Notes: generated by a model not told the origin, from the letters alone. Positions 6,394-14,521 are shown, numbered from the stretch's first letter. The stretch is DNA of 16,905 nt from Actinomycetes bacterium (GCA_023421635.1 JAEZSU010000139.1:1-16905), one strand, 5' to 3'. Made by a program: numbers and translations.

Positions 6394-9300
6394 ATGCGCA
6401 CACAGGATCGGGACCGACGGTACGGCCTTCGCCGCTGGGGCATGGGGCTCATCGGAGCCGTCGTCGCCGGCACGTTGGTGCTCGGCGGCGCTGCCACCCC
6501 CGCATTCGCGGCCACCGGGACGACGACGACCGTGCCACCGGGCCAGGACACGTCGTCCACCCAGGAGGCGGAACCCTCGCCCGACCCGGCGCAGCCCGAG
6601 CCGGCGCAGCCCGATCCGGCGCAACCCGCCCCCGCCGAACCCGCACCCAGCCAGCCGGCCCCTCAGCCTCCCGCACCCTCCGACCCTGCGCCCCCTGCCG
6701 ACACGCCGTCGACCTCCGAGGACGAGGTCGTGCCCTCACCCAGCCCGACAGCGACCGACCCCGCGGCGCCGACCGACGAGCCGACCCCCGACGTCGGCAT
6801 CCTGACCGTCCCGGAGCCCGGTGCGAACACCGCCGTCATCACGGTGAAGGTCGGTTCGGACCGGACCGGCATCACCGGCGTCACGCCCCTCGCGGGCGTG
6901 GTGCTGCTGCTGAACAACGGCGGCTCCGGCGGACCGAACGGTGTGCGCCCCGACGGTGTGTCGGGCACGGACGACGGCTGGGCGAAGTGCGTGTCGGACG
7001 CCGACGGCGACTGCTCGTTCATCGTTCCGGACACGGGCCTGGGCGCCGGCAACGTCCCGCAGGCGAACCGCGACGCCCGCTACTGGGTCGTGCAAGCAGA
7101 CGTGCCCGACGGCTACTTCGCCAACCCCTCGCTCCGCACCGGCTCGGGGACGGGTGGCGGACAGGCGACCCAGTACACCTTCCGGACCGGCACGCAGCTC
7201 CGCGCGGGCAACGTCTACAGTTCGCAGAACGCGGCGGACTTCATGCTGTCCTCGGGCTCGCAGGCGACGGCATCCGGCGGCATCTGGCAGCAGTCCCGCG
7301 TCAACCCCGCCCTCGAGGTCTCCTGCGGCCTGGACGTCGCACTGATCCTCGACCTGTCCGGGTCGGTCGGCGGCCAGATCACACAGCTGAAGCAGGCGGC
7401 CGACACGTTCGTCGACTCGCTCGCGGGGACGCCCTCGAGGATGTCGCTGTTCTCGTTCTCGACGCAGACCCCCGCGCAGGGCGCCAGCGCGAACTTCTCG
7501 AGCCTCACCTCCGTCGCCACGGCGGACCAGGGCACCGCGTTCAAGAACCGCTACGCCTCGTGGACGGCCGTCGGTGGCACCAACTGGGACCGCGGCATGG
7601 GGGTCGCTGCGGCCGCGAACACGGCCGCGAACAACTACGACCTCGCGGTGATCATCACCGACGGCAACCCGACGTTCTACAACCAGCCGGAACAGGGTCC
7701 CGGGAACTCGACCCGCTTCCGCGAGGTCGAGAACGGCATCTTCTCCACCAACGCGCTCAAGGCGGGACCTGCGGACGGTGAACCGACTCGTGTCATCGCC
7801 TTCGGCGTCGGAGCCGGCGCGAGCGGCGCCGCCACGGCGATCAACCTGAGCGCCATCTCCGGACCGACGGCGTACAACGGGTCGAACCGCGAGGTCGCGG
7901 ACTACTACCAGACCACCGACTACAGCGCCGTCGGCGCAGCGCTGCGCGACCTGGCACTCGGCAACTGCGAGGGGAGCCTCACCGTCACCAAGCAGATCGT
8001 GCCCTCCACCGCGCCGGCCGGCTCGGTCGACGGCGCGACACCCGCAGGGGCCGGCTGGCAGTTCGACACCGTCATCAACACCTCCGGCGTCACCACGCCC
8101 AGCACGACGCAGACGACGACCGCGGACGGGACCGGCACCGTCAGCTTCCCGCTCACCTTCCCGGGCGGGACCACGGAGGCCTCCGTCACCCTCACCGAAG
8201 TGCAGCAAGCCGGGTTCACCTTGCAACAGGTCGATGGCCAGAACGCTGTCTGCACCGATCTCGTCACCGGTGAACGGGTGACGACCGCAGAGGTGACGGA
8301 CGGGGTGACGGTCACCGTGCCGAGCACCGCGGCCATCAACTGCACGCTGTTCAACCGCGCGCCCTCGCCGGAGGCGACCGTCACCGTCGACAAGCAGTGG
8401 ATCGTGAACGGCGTCACCTATGCCGAGGGCGCACAGCCGAGTGACCTGTCCGCGCAACTCCAGCTCACGGGGCCCGGCGACGCGGGCCCGACCGACCAGG
8501 GGTGGGGTGTCACCCGAGGCGGCTACGCGCAGGGGGGCACGACCACCATCTCGGAGGACGTCAGCCTGATCGACCCCACGTTGTGCACCAGCAGCGCCGC
8601 GGTCACCAGCACGAACGGGCAGGCCGTATCGATCCCCCTCGGTGACGAGGGGTACGAGTTCGCCTTGAGCCAGGCACAGAACACCGCCACCATCACCAAC
8701 ACCGTCACCTGCGAGAGCCGCCTCACCCTGAGCAAGGAGGTCGACGGCGGCGACGCCGATCCGGCCAGCTGGACACTGAACGCCTCCTTCCTCGCGACGC
8801 CGGAGGTCCCCACCGGGATCGAGGGCTTCTCCGGTTCAGACGGCGACCCCGCCGTCGACTCGCAAGAGGTCACCCCGAACGCCCGGTACCAGCTGTTCGA
8901 GAACGGCGGCGACCCGCGCTATCTGCAGGTCGACCAGCGCACCGACCTCCAGTCGAACCCGCTCTCCACCGGCTCCGCCACCTGCATCCGGGTCGATGAG
9001 AACGGTGATCCGTACCCCAACAGCGGATACTCCGACGGCATCAACGGCGGCGTGAACGTGCCACTGGGCTATCGCGTCGAATGCACCTTCGTGAACCAGG
9101 ACGCCCAGGTCACCCTGCTGAAGAACGTCGTCAACGACGACGGCGGTGCCGCCACCGCCGACGAATGGGAGCTGACCGCGACCCCCGACACGTTCGAGGG
9201 GCTCGAGCCCACGACCGTCACCGGTTCCGAGGACGTCGTGCCCGAGAGCATCATCCAGATCCGGCCGAACCACGTCTACACGCTGACCGAGTCCGACGTG

Positions 9301-12300
9301 GAGGGCTACGAGTTCTCCCGTCTGCAGCGACGGGTCGGTGACGAGTGGGTCGACGTCGAGGCGAACCCGGACCCCACCGGGTACCCGCAGCAGAACGCCG
9401 ACGGTGACTGGCAGATCACGGTGCCGCCGCTGGGCGGCCCGGTGTACCGCTTCGTCAACGACGACATCGCGCCGACTCTCACGCTGGTCAAGGAGGTCGA
9501 GAACGACACCGGCGGCACGGCCGTGGCGACCGACTGGACACTCACCGCCGAGACACCGGGCGGCCCGAACCTCAGCGGTGCGAGCGGCAGCGCGGAGGTC
9601 ACTTCCCAACCGGTCGCCGCAGGCGTGGTCTACACGATCGGCGAGACGGGACCTGCCGGATACGACTGGACCGAACTGAGCTGCACCGGCTACCCCGACA
9701 CCACCAGGGCAGCCCCCGAGCTCACCCTCCAACCGGGTGACGACGTCACCTGCACGCTCACGAACAACGATGTCGTGGTGCCGGTGACCGTGGCGAAGGC
9801 GGACGGCACCGCATCGCAGGGCGCGGACGGCGTCTGGACCATCCGGTACACCGTGGTGGTCACGAACAGCAGCGCCACACTGCCCACGAGCTACTCCCTC
9901 ACCGACGTGCCCGGTTTCGACGAGAGCTTCACCGTGCTCAGCCAGGCATGGGAGGGGTCCCCCGACGTCACGGACGTCCCGCTCGAGGCGGGCGGCAGCG
10001 ACGAGTACGTCGCCGTGATCACCGCCGAGGTGAACCGCACGCCGGTCGAGGAGACGGCCCTGGAGTGCACGACGAGCGGCGGCGGCTTCTTCAACACGGC
10101 CGAGGTGACCTACCCGGGCGGGGACGCCAGCGACAGCGGATGCGCCGTGCCCGCGTCGCCGACGGTGGAGAAGATCGCGCAGGCGGCGGTGCAGGATCCC
10201 GCGACCGGGCAGTGGACGCTCAGCTACCAGGTGCGCGTCGCGAACCCCAGCAGCATCGACCTGGCCTATGAACTGGACGACACCGTCGGCGCGCTGCCGT
10301 CGGGCGTCAGCGGCGGGGAATGGACCGCATCCGACCCGGTCGTCGTCGGCGGCGGCACGTTCGTGCGCAGCAGCGGTCCGGTGGGAGCCGGTCCGCTCGC
10401 CACCGGCACGCTCCCACCCGGCGCCACCCACACCTACACGCTGTCTCGCACCGTCACCGTCGCCGCCGAGGTGGCGGACGACGCGCTCACCTGCGGCACG
10501 GTGGTGGGAGAGGGCGGCGGCGTCTGGAACACCGCCACCGTCACCAACGGCATCACCGAGGGGGAGTCCTCGGACTGCGCGGAGATCGACCGGCCCGGTG
10601 CAGACATCGCCAAGACGGTGACCTCGACGCGTCAGCTCGCCGACGGCACGTGGGAGATCACCTACGACGTGACCGCCACGAACGCCTCCGAGACGCTCGC
10701 GGCCGTCTACACGCTGACCGACGAGCTCCGGTTCGGCGGCGACATCACGGTGCAGGGCGCGTCGTGGACCGGTCCGACCGGCGGTGGCGACTTCGCGCCC
10801 GACGGCACCGCCACGTTCGCGACCGACCGCACTCTCGCCCCGCAGGGCGCCGAGACCTACACCGTCGTGGCGCGTGCGGTGGTCGACGCGGCCGCGTGGG
10901 AGGAAGGCGACCTCACGTGCACGGGAACGGAAGCGGGCGGGTTCTTGAACGTCGCCGTCCTCACCGCCCGGGGTGAGGACACCCCCGCCTCCGACTGCGC
11001 GGAGCCCGCATTGCCGACCATCGAGAAGGTCGGGATCGCCGCGACGCAGGACACGACCTCCCCTCGGCGCTGGACGGTCACCTATGACGTCACCGTCACC
11101 TCCGGCGGCTACGACACCTTCTACTCCCTCTCTGACTCGCCGGCCTTCCCGACCGGGGTCACGCTCGTCGAAGGCACCGCCCAGCGCACCGACGTCGGCG
11201 ACCAGCCGGTGGTGAGCCTGACCCCCGGCGCCGAGTTCGTCACCGATGCGCCGCTCGCGGCAGACGGCGTCCACGTCTACCGCGTGACGTGGACGGTCGA
11301 ACTCACGGACGCCTACAGCGAGGACGACGCCGAGTGCACGGGGGAGCCTGGCAACGGGTTCTTCAACGCCGCAGAGCTGCAGGTGGGCGACATCCCCATC
11401 GACACCACGGCCTGCATCCCGGTCGACGAGCGGGTCTATCCCACCGTCGCCAAGACCGTGACCTCCACCGTTCAGGATCCCGCGACGGGACGCTGGATCA
11501 TCCTGTACGACCTGCAGGTCGAGCTCGCCCCCGCCGGTCCGGACAACCCGAAGGGCCTGTCCGCGACGTACGACCTCGAGGACGCACTGGACTTCGGCGG
11601 CGACATCGAGATCGAGAGCGCGTCGTGGACCGGCCAGTCGTCCGGCGACTTCCCGTCGCCGTCCGGGGCAGCGGTCCTGGCGGACGACACCGCGATCGGC
11701 GCGGGCGTCACCCACACGTACACCGTGCGGGTCGAGGCGACCGTCACCGCGGCCGCCCAGACGGGCGGGACGACCGCGTGCCTGCCGGACGACTCAGGCG
11801 GATTCCTCAACACCGCCCGCCTCACCTCCGCCGCGGTCGAGGTCGACGTGCGCGCGTGCGCCGAGCCGGTGTTCCCCGCGGTCGCCAAGACGGCACTGGG
11901 AGACGCGGTCCTCGACCCGTCGACAGGCCTGTGGACGGTCTCCTACGACGTCGCGGTCACGTACCCGGAGACCACGCTCGAGCCGCTGCCCGCGCTCGCG
12001 TACGTCCTCACGGACGAGCCCGAGCTCCCGCAGGGGGCCGAGCTCGCCGGGCAGTGGAGCGCGCAGGCGGCGACCGCCGACACGCCGGCGCCGGACCAGC
12101 CGACCTGGGACGGCAGCGGCACGTGGACCATCGTCACCAGCGGTCTGGACCCGGGTGCCGACGGGGTCACCGAGCACCGGTACACCGTCACCGCGCAGAT
12201 CCGCATCACCGACCCCGGATCGGGCGAGCCGGGCGAGTGCGGCGAGCAGGAGGCGCCCGGTTTGCCGATCGACAACACCGCGGTGGTCACCTCGGGCGAG

Positions 12301-13860
12301 TACACCGCCGATGACGAGGCGTGCGTGCTCGTGCCGTTCGCCGATGTCGGCATCGTCAAGACGACTGACGGGGTCGAGGGCCCCCTCGAGGCGGGTGACA
12401 CGTTCGACTACGTGCTCACCGTGACCAACAACGGCGCCGTCGAGGCCACCGATGTCACGGTCACGGACCCCGTGCCCGACCGGCTCACCGTGACCGCGCT
12501 CGCCCTGTCCGCGGCGCCGGGATGGACGAATGCCAACGCGCCGGCGCTCGTCGGCGAGGACAACACCGTCTCGCTGCAGGCGAGTTCGCTGCCCGTCGAC
12601 GGCCGGGTGCAGATCCGGGTCACCGTCACGGTGAACGCGTTGCCGGTGCCGGATGTCGTCGAGCTCGGGCCCGAGGACCCCGCGCCGTCTCCCACGCTCC
12701 CCGCCAGCACGCTCCTGAACGAGGCGTGTGTCACCGCGGTCGCCGACGACGATCCCACCAACGACTGCGACGACGTGCCCGTGCAGATCCGGGACATCGC
12801 CGCCGTGGTGTTCACCCGCTGCGTCGCGGACGTCCCCAGCGTCGGCTTCACCCTGGTCAAGACGGACGATCTCGTCCCGGCCCCGGTCGAGCTGCTCTGG
12901 GCCCCGGATGCCGCGGGCTCGGCGACGGAGCCTCCCTCCGTCGAGCGCACCTACGCGGCGGGCGCCACGACCTACACGGACGAGTTCCCGTGGGTGGGTG
13001 TGCGGAGCGTCTCCGGCGTCGGCATCGACAACGCCGGGCTCCGCCCGCTCCGCGCGTCCGACTACGCCCCTGGCGGCGGGTACTACCTGCCGGGCACGAC
13101 CACGGTGATGACGCCGGAGCAGCAGGCCGCGTACGTCGTGAACGGGCTGATCGTGGATCCGAGCGAGGCGGACTACGCCTGGCGCGGTGCGACAACCCTC
13201 ACCCTGACGGTCAATCCGAGCCAGACCTTCCGCATCCCTGCGATGCCGACTGGCGGCGACTGCACCGCGGCACGGCACTCCGACGTCACCATCCAGAAGA
13301 CCGCGTCCGTGGAGCGGGTGTCTCCGGGAGCGCAGTTCTCCTACACCCTCGAGGTTGCCAACGTCAGCAACGACTCCGCCGCGGAGGACGTGGTCGTCAC
13401 CGACAGCATCCCGGCGGACATCCGCATCACGGACGTCTCCTGGGCCGGCAAGGGCGACCCGGACGCGTTCCCGACCTGGCGCACCTGCGCGGTGACCGGA
13501 CAGGGCAGCGGCGGATACGGCGGGACGCTCCGATGCGAGCTGTTCGGCCCGCTGCAGCCCGCCGGTGCGGACCTGGGCGCGTCGTCCGCGCCGACCATCA
13601 CGCTGCGCGCGACGGTGGCGCCCGACGCCTCGGAGGGGACCGTGCGCAACGTCGCGGTCGTCGAGTCCCACACGTTCGGAGACCCCGACGACCGGAGCAG
13701 GCACACCGATGACGCCGTCATCCGGGTCTCCGTGCTCGCCGCGACGGGCGACCGGACGGCGCTCATCCTGCTGGTCCTCGGCGGCCTCGCGGTCGTCATC
13801 GGCGTCACGGTCCTGGTGGTCCGCCGGAGCCGGAAGGACGGCGACGTCCCCACCGGGTGA
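6394..13860 (+). CDS. Giant sortase-anchored surface protein: vWA, CnaB/SpaA-like and DUF11-like repeats
   Basis: An intact 2488-aa cell-surface protein, probably an adhesin or stalk. ATG 6394 is chosen because it begins a normal signal peptide (residues 1-39, cleavage after AFA) and has GGGG 5 nt upstream. The frame is open from 6295, but that extension is not signal-like. Order: Pro/Glu-rich stalk (50-133); N-terminal beta-domain (about 134-310); vWA domain (311-525) with complete MIDAS (D320, S322, S324, T396, D423); five CnaB/SpaA-like modules (about 527-1128); six repeats with Cys pairs (about 1130-1981); DUF11 module (about 1982-2135); unassigned domain (about 2136-2290); DUF11-like module (about 2296-2447); LAATG (2448-2452); membrane helix; basic tail VRRSRKDG. 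vWA plus CnaB recalls pilus-tip adhesins, and LAxTG points to a class E sortase. No sortase or pilin gene is nearby. Adhesion is inferred and the ligand is unknown. Confidence 0.93.
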   Translation: MRTQDRDRRYGLRRWGMGLIGAVVAGTLVLGGAATPAFAATGTTTTVPPGQDTSSTQEAEPSPDPAQPEPAQPDPAQPAPAEPAPSQPAPQPPAPSDPAPPADTPSTSEDEVVPSPSPTATDPAAPTDEPTPDVGILTVPEPGANTAVITVKVGSDRTGITGVTPLAGVVLLLNNGGSGGPNGVRPDGVSGTDDGWAKCVSDADGDCSFIVPDTGLGAGNVPQANRDARYWVVQADVPDGYFANPSLRTGSGTGGGQATQYTFRTGTQLRAGNVYSSQNAADFMLSSGSQATASGGIWQQSRVNPALEVSCGLDVALILDLSGSVGGQITQLKQAADTFVDSLAGTPSRMSLFSFSTQTPAQGASANFSSLTSVATADQGTAFKNRYASWTAVGGTNWDRGMGVAAAANTAANNYDLAVIITDGNPTFYNQPEQGPGNSTRFREVENGIFSTNALKAGPADGEPTRVIAFGVGAGASGAATAINLSAISGPTAYNGSNREVADYYQTTDYSAVGAALRDLALGNCEGSLTVTKQIVPSTAPAGSVDGATPAGAGWQFDTVINTSGVTTPSTTQTTTADGTGTVSFPLTFPGGTTEASVTLTEVQQAGFTLQQVDGQNAVCTDLVTGERVTTAEVTDGVTVTVPSTAAINCTLFNRAPSPEATVTVDKQWIVNGVTYAEGAQPSDLSAQLQLTGPGDAGPTDQGWGVTRGGYAQGGTTTISEDVSLIDPTLCTSSAAVTSTNGQAVSIPLGDEGYEFALSQAQNTATITNTVTCESRLTLSKEVDGGDADPASWTLNASFLATPEVPTGIEGFSGSDGDPAVDSQEVTPNARYQLFENGGDPRYLQVDQRTDLQSNPLSTGSATCIRVDENGDPYPNSGYSDGINGGVNVPLGYRVECTFVNQDAQVTLLKNVVNDDGGAATADEWELTATPDTFEGLEPTTVTGSEDVVPESIIQIRPNHVYTLTESDVEGYEFSRLQRRVGDEWVDVEANPDPTGYPQQNADGDWQITVPPLGGPVYRFVNDDIAPTLTLVKEVENDTGGTAVATDWTLTAETPGGPNLSGASGSAEVTSQPVAAGVVYTIGETGPAGYDWTELSCTGYPDTTRAAPELTLQPGDDVTCTLTNNDVVVPVTVAKADGTASQGADGVWTIRYTVVVTNSSATLPTSYSLTDVPGFDESFTVLSQAWEGSPDVTDVPLEAGGSDEYVAVITAEVNRTPVEETALECTTSGGGFFNTAEVTYPGGDASDSGCAVPASPTVEKIAQAAVQDPATGQWTLSYQVRVANPSSIDLAYELDDTVGALPSGVSGGEWTASDPVVVGGGTFVRSSGPVGAGPLATGTLPPGATHTYTLSRTVTVAAEVADDALTCGTVVGEGGGVWNTATVTNGITEGESSDCAEIDRPGADIAKTVTSTRQLADGTWEITYDVTATNASETLAAVYTLTDELRFGGDITVQGASWTGPTGGGDFAPDGTATFATDRTLAPQGAETYTVVARAVVDAAAWEEGDLTCTGTEAGGFLNVAVLTARGEDTPASDCAEPALPTIEKVGIAATQDTTSPRRWTVTYDVTVTSGGYDTFYSLSDSPAFPTGVTLVEGTAQRTDVGDQPVVSLTPGAEFVTDAPLAADGVHVYRVTWTVELTDAYSEDDAECTGEPGNGFFNAAELQVGDIPIDTTACIPVDERVYPTVAKTVTSTVQDPATGRWIILYDLQVELAPAGPDNPKGLSATYDLEDALDFGGDIEIESASWTGQSSGDFPSPSGAAVLADDTAIGAGVTHTYTVRVEATVTAAAQTGGTTACLPDDSGGFLNTARLTSAAVEVDVRACAEPVFPAVAKTALGDAVLDPSTGLWTVSYDVAVTYPETTLEPLPALAYVLTDEPELPQGAELAGQWSAQAATADTPAPDQPTWDGSGTWTIVTSGLDPGADGVTEHRYTVTAQIRITDPGSGEPGECGEQEAPGLPIDNTAVVTSGEYTADDEACVLVPFADVGIVKTTDGVEGPLEAGDTFDYVLTVTNNGAVEATDVTVTDPVPDRLTVTALALSAAPGWTNANAPALVGEDNTVSLQASSLPVDGRVQIRVTVTVNALPVPDVVELGPEDPAPSPTLPASTLLNEACVTAVADDDPTNDCDDVPVQIRDIAAVVFTRCVADVPSVGFTLVKTDDLVPAPVELLWAPDAAGSATEPPSVERTYAAGATTYTDEFPWVGVRSVSGVGIDNAGLRPLRASDYAPGGGYYLPGTTTVMTPEQQAAYVVNGLIVDPSEADYAWRGATTLTLTVNPSQTFRIPAMPTGGDCTAARHSDVTIQKTASVERVSPGAQFSYTLEVANVSNDSAAEDVVVTDSIPADIRITDVSWAGKGDPDAFPTWRTCAVTGQGSGGYGGTLRCELFGPLQPAGADLGASSAPTITLRATVAPDASEGTVRNVAVVESHTFGDPDDRSRHTDDAVIRVSVLAATGDRTALILLVLGGLAVVIGVTVLVVRRSRKDGDVPTG
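6583..6627 (+). repeat. 15-bp tandem repeat encoding (D/E)PAQP
   Basis: Three consecutive 15-bp units (6583-6597, 6598-6612, 6613-6627) follow the pattern GAN-CCG-GCG-CA(G/A)-CCC and encode DPAQP, EPAQP and DPAQP. They continue into looser APAEP and APSQP units. This is the core of the Pro-rich stalk after the signal peptide and a likely site of length variation between strains. Confidence 0.85.
7978..9771 (+). repeat. Five CnaB/SpaA-like protein repeats with candidate isopeptide triads
   Basis: Five diverged modules start with a (L/V)T(L/V)xK strand and end with a (C)T(L/F/I)xN strand. Candidate Lys-Glu-Asn triads, in protein numbering from ATG 6394, are K533/E602/N654, K667/E721/N769, K781/E836/N901, K910/E966/N1022 and K1033/E1084/N1124. 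In CnaB-type domains such a triad forms an internal Lys-Asn isopeptide bond catalysed by the acidic residue. The fourth and fifth modules are the most alike (KxVxND-x-GG at the start). The assignment is by pattern; which bonds really form cannot be told. Confidence 0.7.
9781..12336 (+). repeat. Six 125-147 residue repeats with a conserved Cys pair
   Basis: Modules start near residues 1130, 1255, 1402, 1540, 1682 and 1827. Each begins with a P-x-(V/I)-x-K strand, often followed by VQDPATGxWTxxY. The middle is YxLxD, a W(T/E) strand and YTVxxxxxV. The end is a Cys, an N-(T/V/A)-A motif and a second Cys. The Cys-Cys spacing is 24, 27, 25, 25, 25 and 27 residues. The fold is likely related to DUF11, whose canonical form follows at 1982. 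One disulfide per module is the natural reading. Confidence 0.75.
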
Positions 13861-13909
13861 GGACACGCGGGGCGACACGCCCGGGTTTGCGACACGCCCG
13901 GGCGACACG
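13861..13909. repeat. Iterated GCGACACG elements before rpsJ
   Basis: GCGACACGCCCGGG occurs twice as an exact direct repeat (13872-13885 and 13889-13902, period 17 bp). A partial third copy, CGACACG (13903-13909), directly abuts the -10 element of the rpsJ promoter, and a looser copy, GGACACG, starts at 13862. The run begins immediately after the stop codon of the giant gene. Confidence 0.75.
13878..13904 (+). terminator. Possible terminator hairpin of the giant gene
   Basis: CGCCCGGG (13878-13885) can pair with CCCGGGCG (13897-13904), giving an 8-bp G/C stem with an 11-nt loop, 18 bases after the stop codon. It overlaps the direct repeats and the rpsJ promoter, so it may reflect those repeats rather than a dedicated terminator. 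Confidence 0.35.
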
Positions 13910-13915
13910 TAGACT
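13887..13915 (+). promoter_or_regulatory. S10 operon promoter
   Basis: TTGCGA (13887-13892) and TAGACT (13910-13915) are separated by exactly 17 bp and form a good actinobacterial housekeeping-type promoter. The predicted transcript start is near 13922, giving a leader of about 290 nt before rpsJ. The -35 and spacer are made of the second and third copies of the GCGACACG repeat, so a repeat-binding protein would compete directly with RNA polymerase. Confidence 0.75.
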
Positions 13916-13921
13916 AGTCAG

Positions 13922-14212
13922 GTTCCACATTCCGCGTGCGCGCTTGCGTGCGCCGGATCACTGCCAGGGCAGTGCATAGAGCGAGTCTCTAGGCCGCGGG
14001 CAGCAGAACAGCACCCCACACAGAACCGTCGGGAAACCGGCGGTTCGCCGCGTGCGGCGGTGGGGCCGGAGCCACCTGGTTCCGGACTGACATGAGAACA
14101 GCGGTGCAGCATCCCGCGAAAGCGGAAGAGTGCCCCGGCGCGTGAGCGTCGCCGTGCGTCCAATGCCCCCGAACCCGGTGCGGTACGACGCGAGAAAGAG
14201 AGTGAGCAGACA
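13922..14212 (+). promoter_or_regulatory. Structured 5' leader of the S10 operon
   Basis: The roughly 290-nt untranslated region upstream of rpsJ holds several hairpins. ACTGC/GCAGT is at 13960-13973. GAACCGTCGG [GAAA] CCGGCGGTTC at 14023-14046 is a 10-bp stem with a GNRA tetraloop. CGCCG/CGGCG is at 14046-14059 and shares one base with the previous stem. CCGGAGCC [ACCT] GGTTCCGG is at 14066-14085, and CCGC [GAAA] GCGG at 14114-14125. In E. coli the S10 leader is the target of L4 (rplD product) autoregulation. This leader shares position and length class, but I see no reason to claim the same structure. It may carry an independent ribosomal-protein binding site. Confidence 0.55.
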
Positions 14213-14521
14213 ATGGCGGGACAGAAGATCCGCATTCGCCTGAAGTCGTACGACCACGCAGGTCTCGACTCGTCGGCACGCAAGATCGTCGACACCGTGA
14301 CCCGTGCCGGCGCGACGGTCGTGGGCCCGGTGCCCCTTCCGACCGAGAAGAACGTCGTCGCCGTCATCCGGTCGCCCCACAAGTACAAGGACAGCCGCGA
14401 GCACTTCGAGATGCGCACCCACAAGCGCCTGATCGACATCATCGACCCGACGCCGAAGGCCGTCGACTCGCTGATGCGTCTCGACCTCCCGGCCGACGTC
14501 AACATCGAGATCAAGCTCTGA
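14213..14521 (+). CDS. rpsJ: 30S ribosomal protein S10
   Basis: S10 (102 aa, normal length) belongs to the head of the 30S subunit; in other bacteria it also joins the NusB antitermination complex. It is recognised by [19 protein letters not shown], then [38 protein letters not shown] and the C-terminal [11 protein letters not shown]. The start ATG 14213 is preceded by a purine-rich GAGAGTGAG. It is the first gene of the S10 operon, and the long structured leader suggests control of the whole operon. The stop TGA forms part of the TGAGG Shine-Dalgarno of rplC. Confidence 0.99.
   Translation: MAGQKIRIRLKSYDHAGLDSSARKIVDTVTRAGATVVGPVPLPTEKNVVAVIRSPHKYKDSREHFEMRTHKRLIDIIDPTPKAVDSLMRLDLPADVNIEIKL

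Noticed and set aside
6159..7781. Plus-strand open frame of 540 codons overlapping the start of the giant gene
   Set aside because: Out of frame with the signal peptide and vWA domain, dominated by Arg, Pro and His, and without any recognisable motif.
8836..11715. Very long minus-strand open frame (959 codons), with similar ones at 705-2114, 6736-8457 and 11794-13908
   Set aside because: They lie opposite well-recognised + strand genes, have the Arg/Gly/Asp/Val-rich composition typical of antisense shadows in high-GC DNA, and show no domain pattern.
14092..14145. Possible 17-codon leader peptide in the S10 leader
   Set aside because: It has no good ribosome binding site and no run of a single amino acid that would suggest attenuation; it contains the second GAAA hairpin instead.
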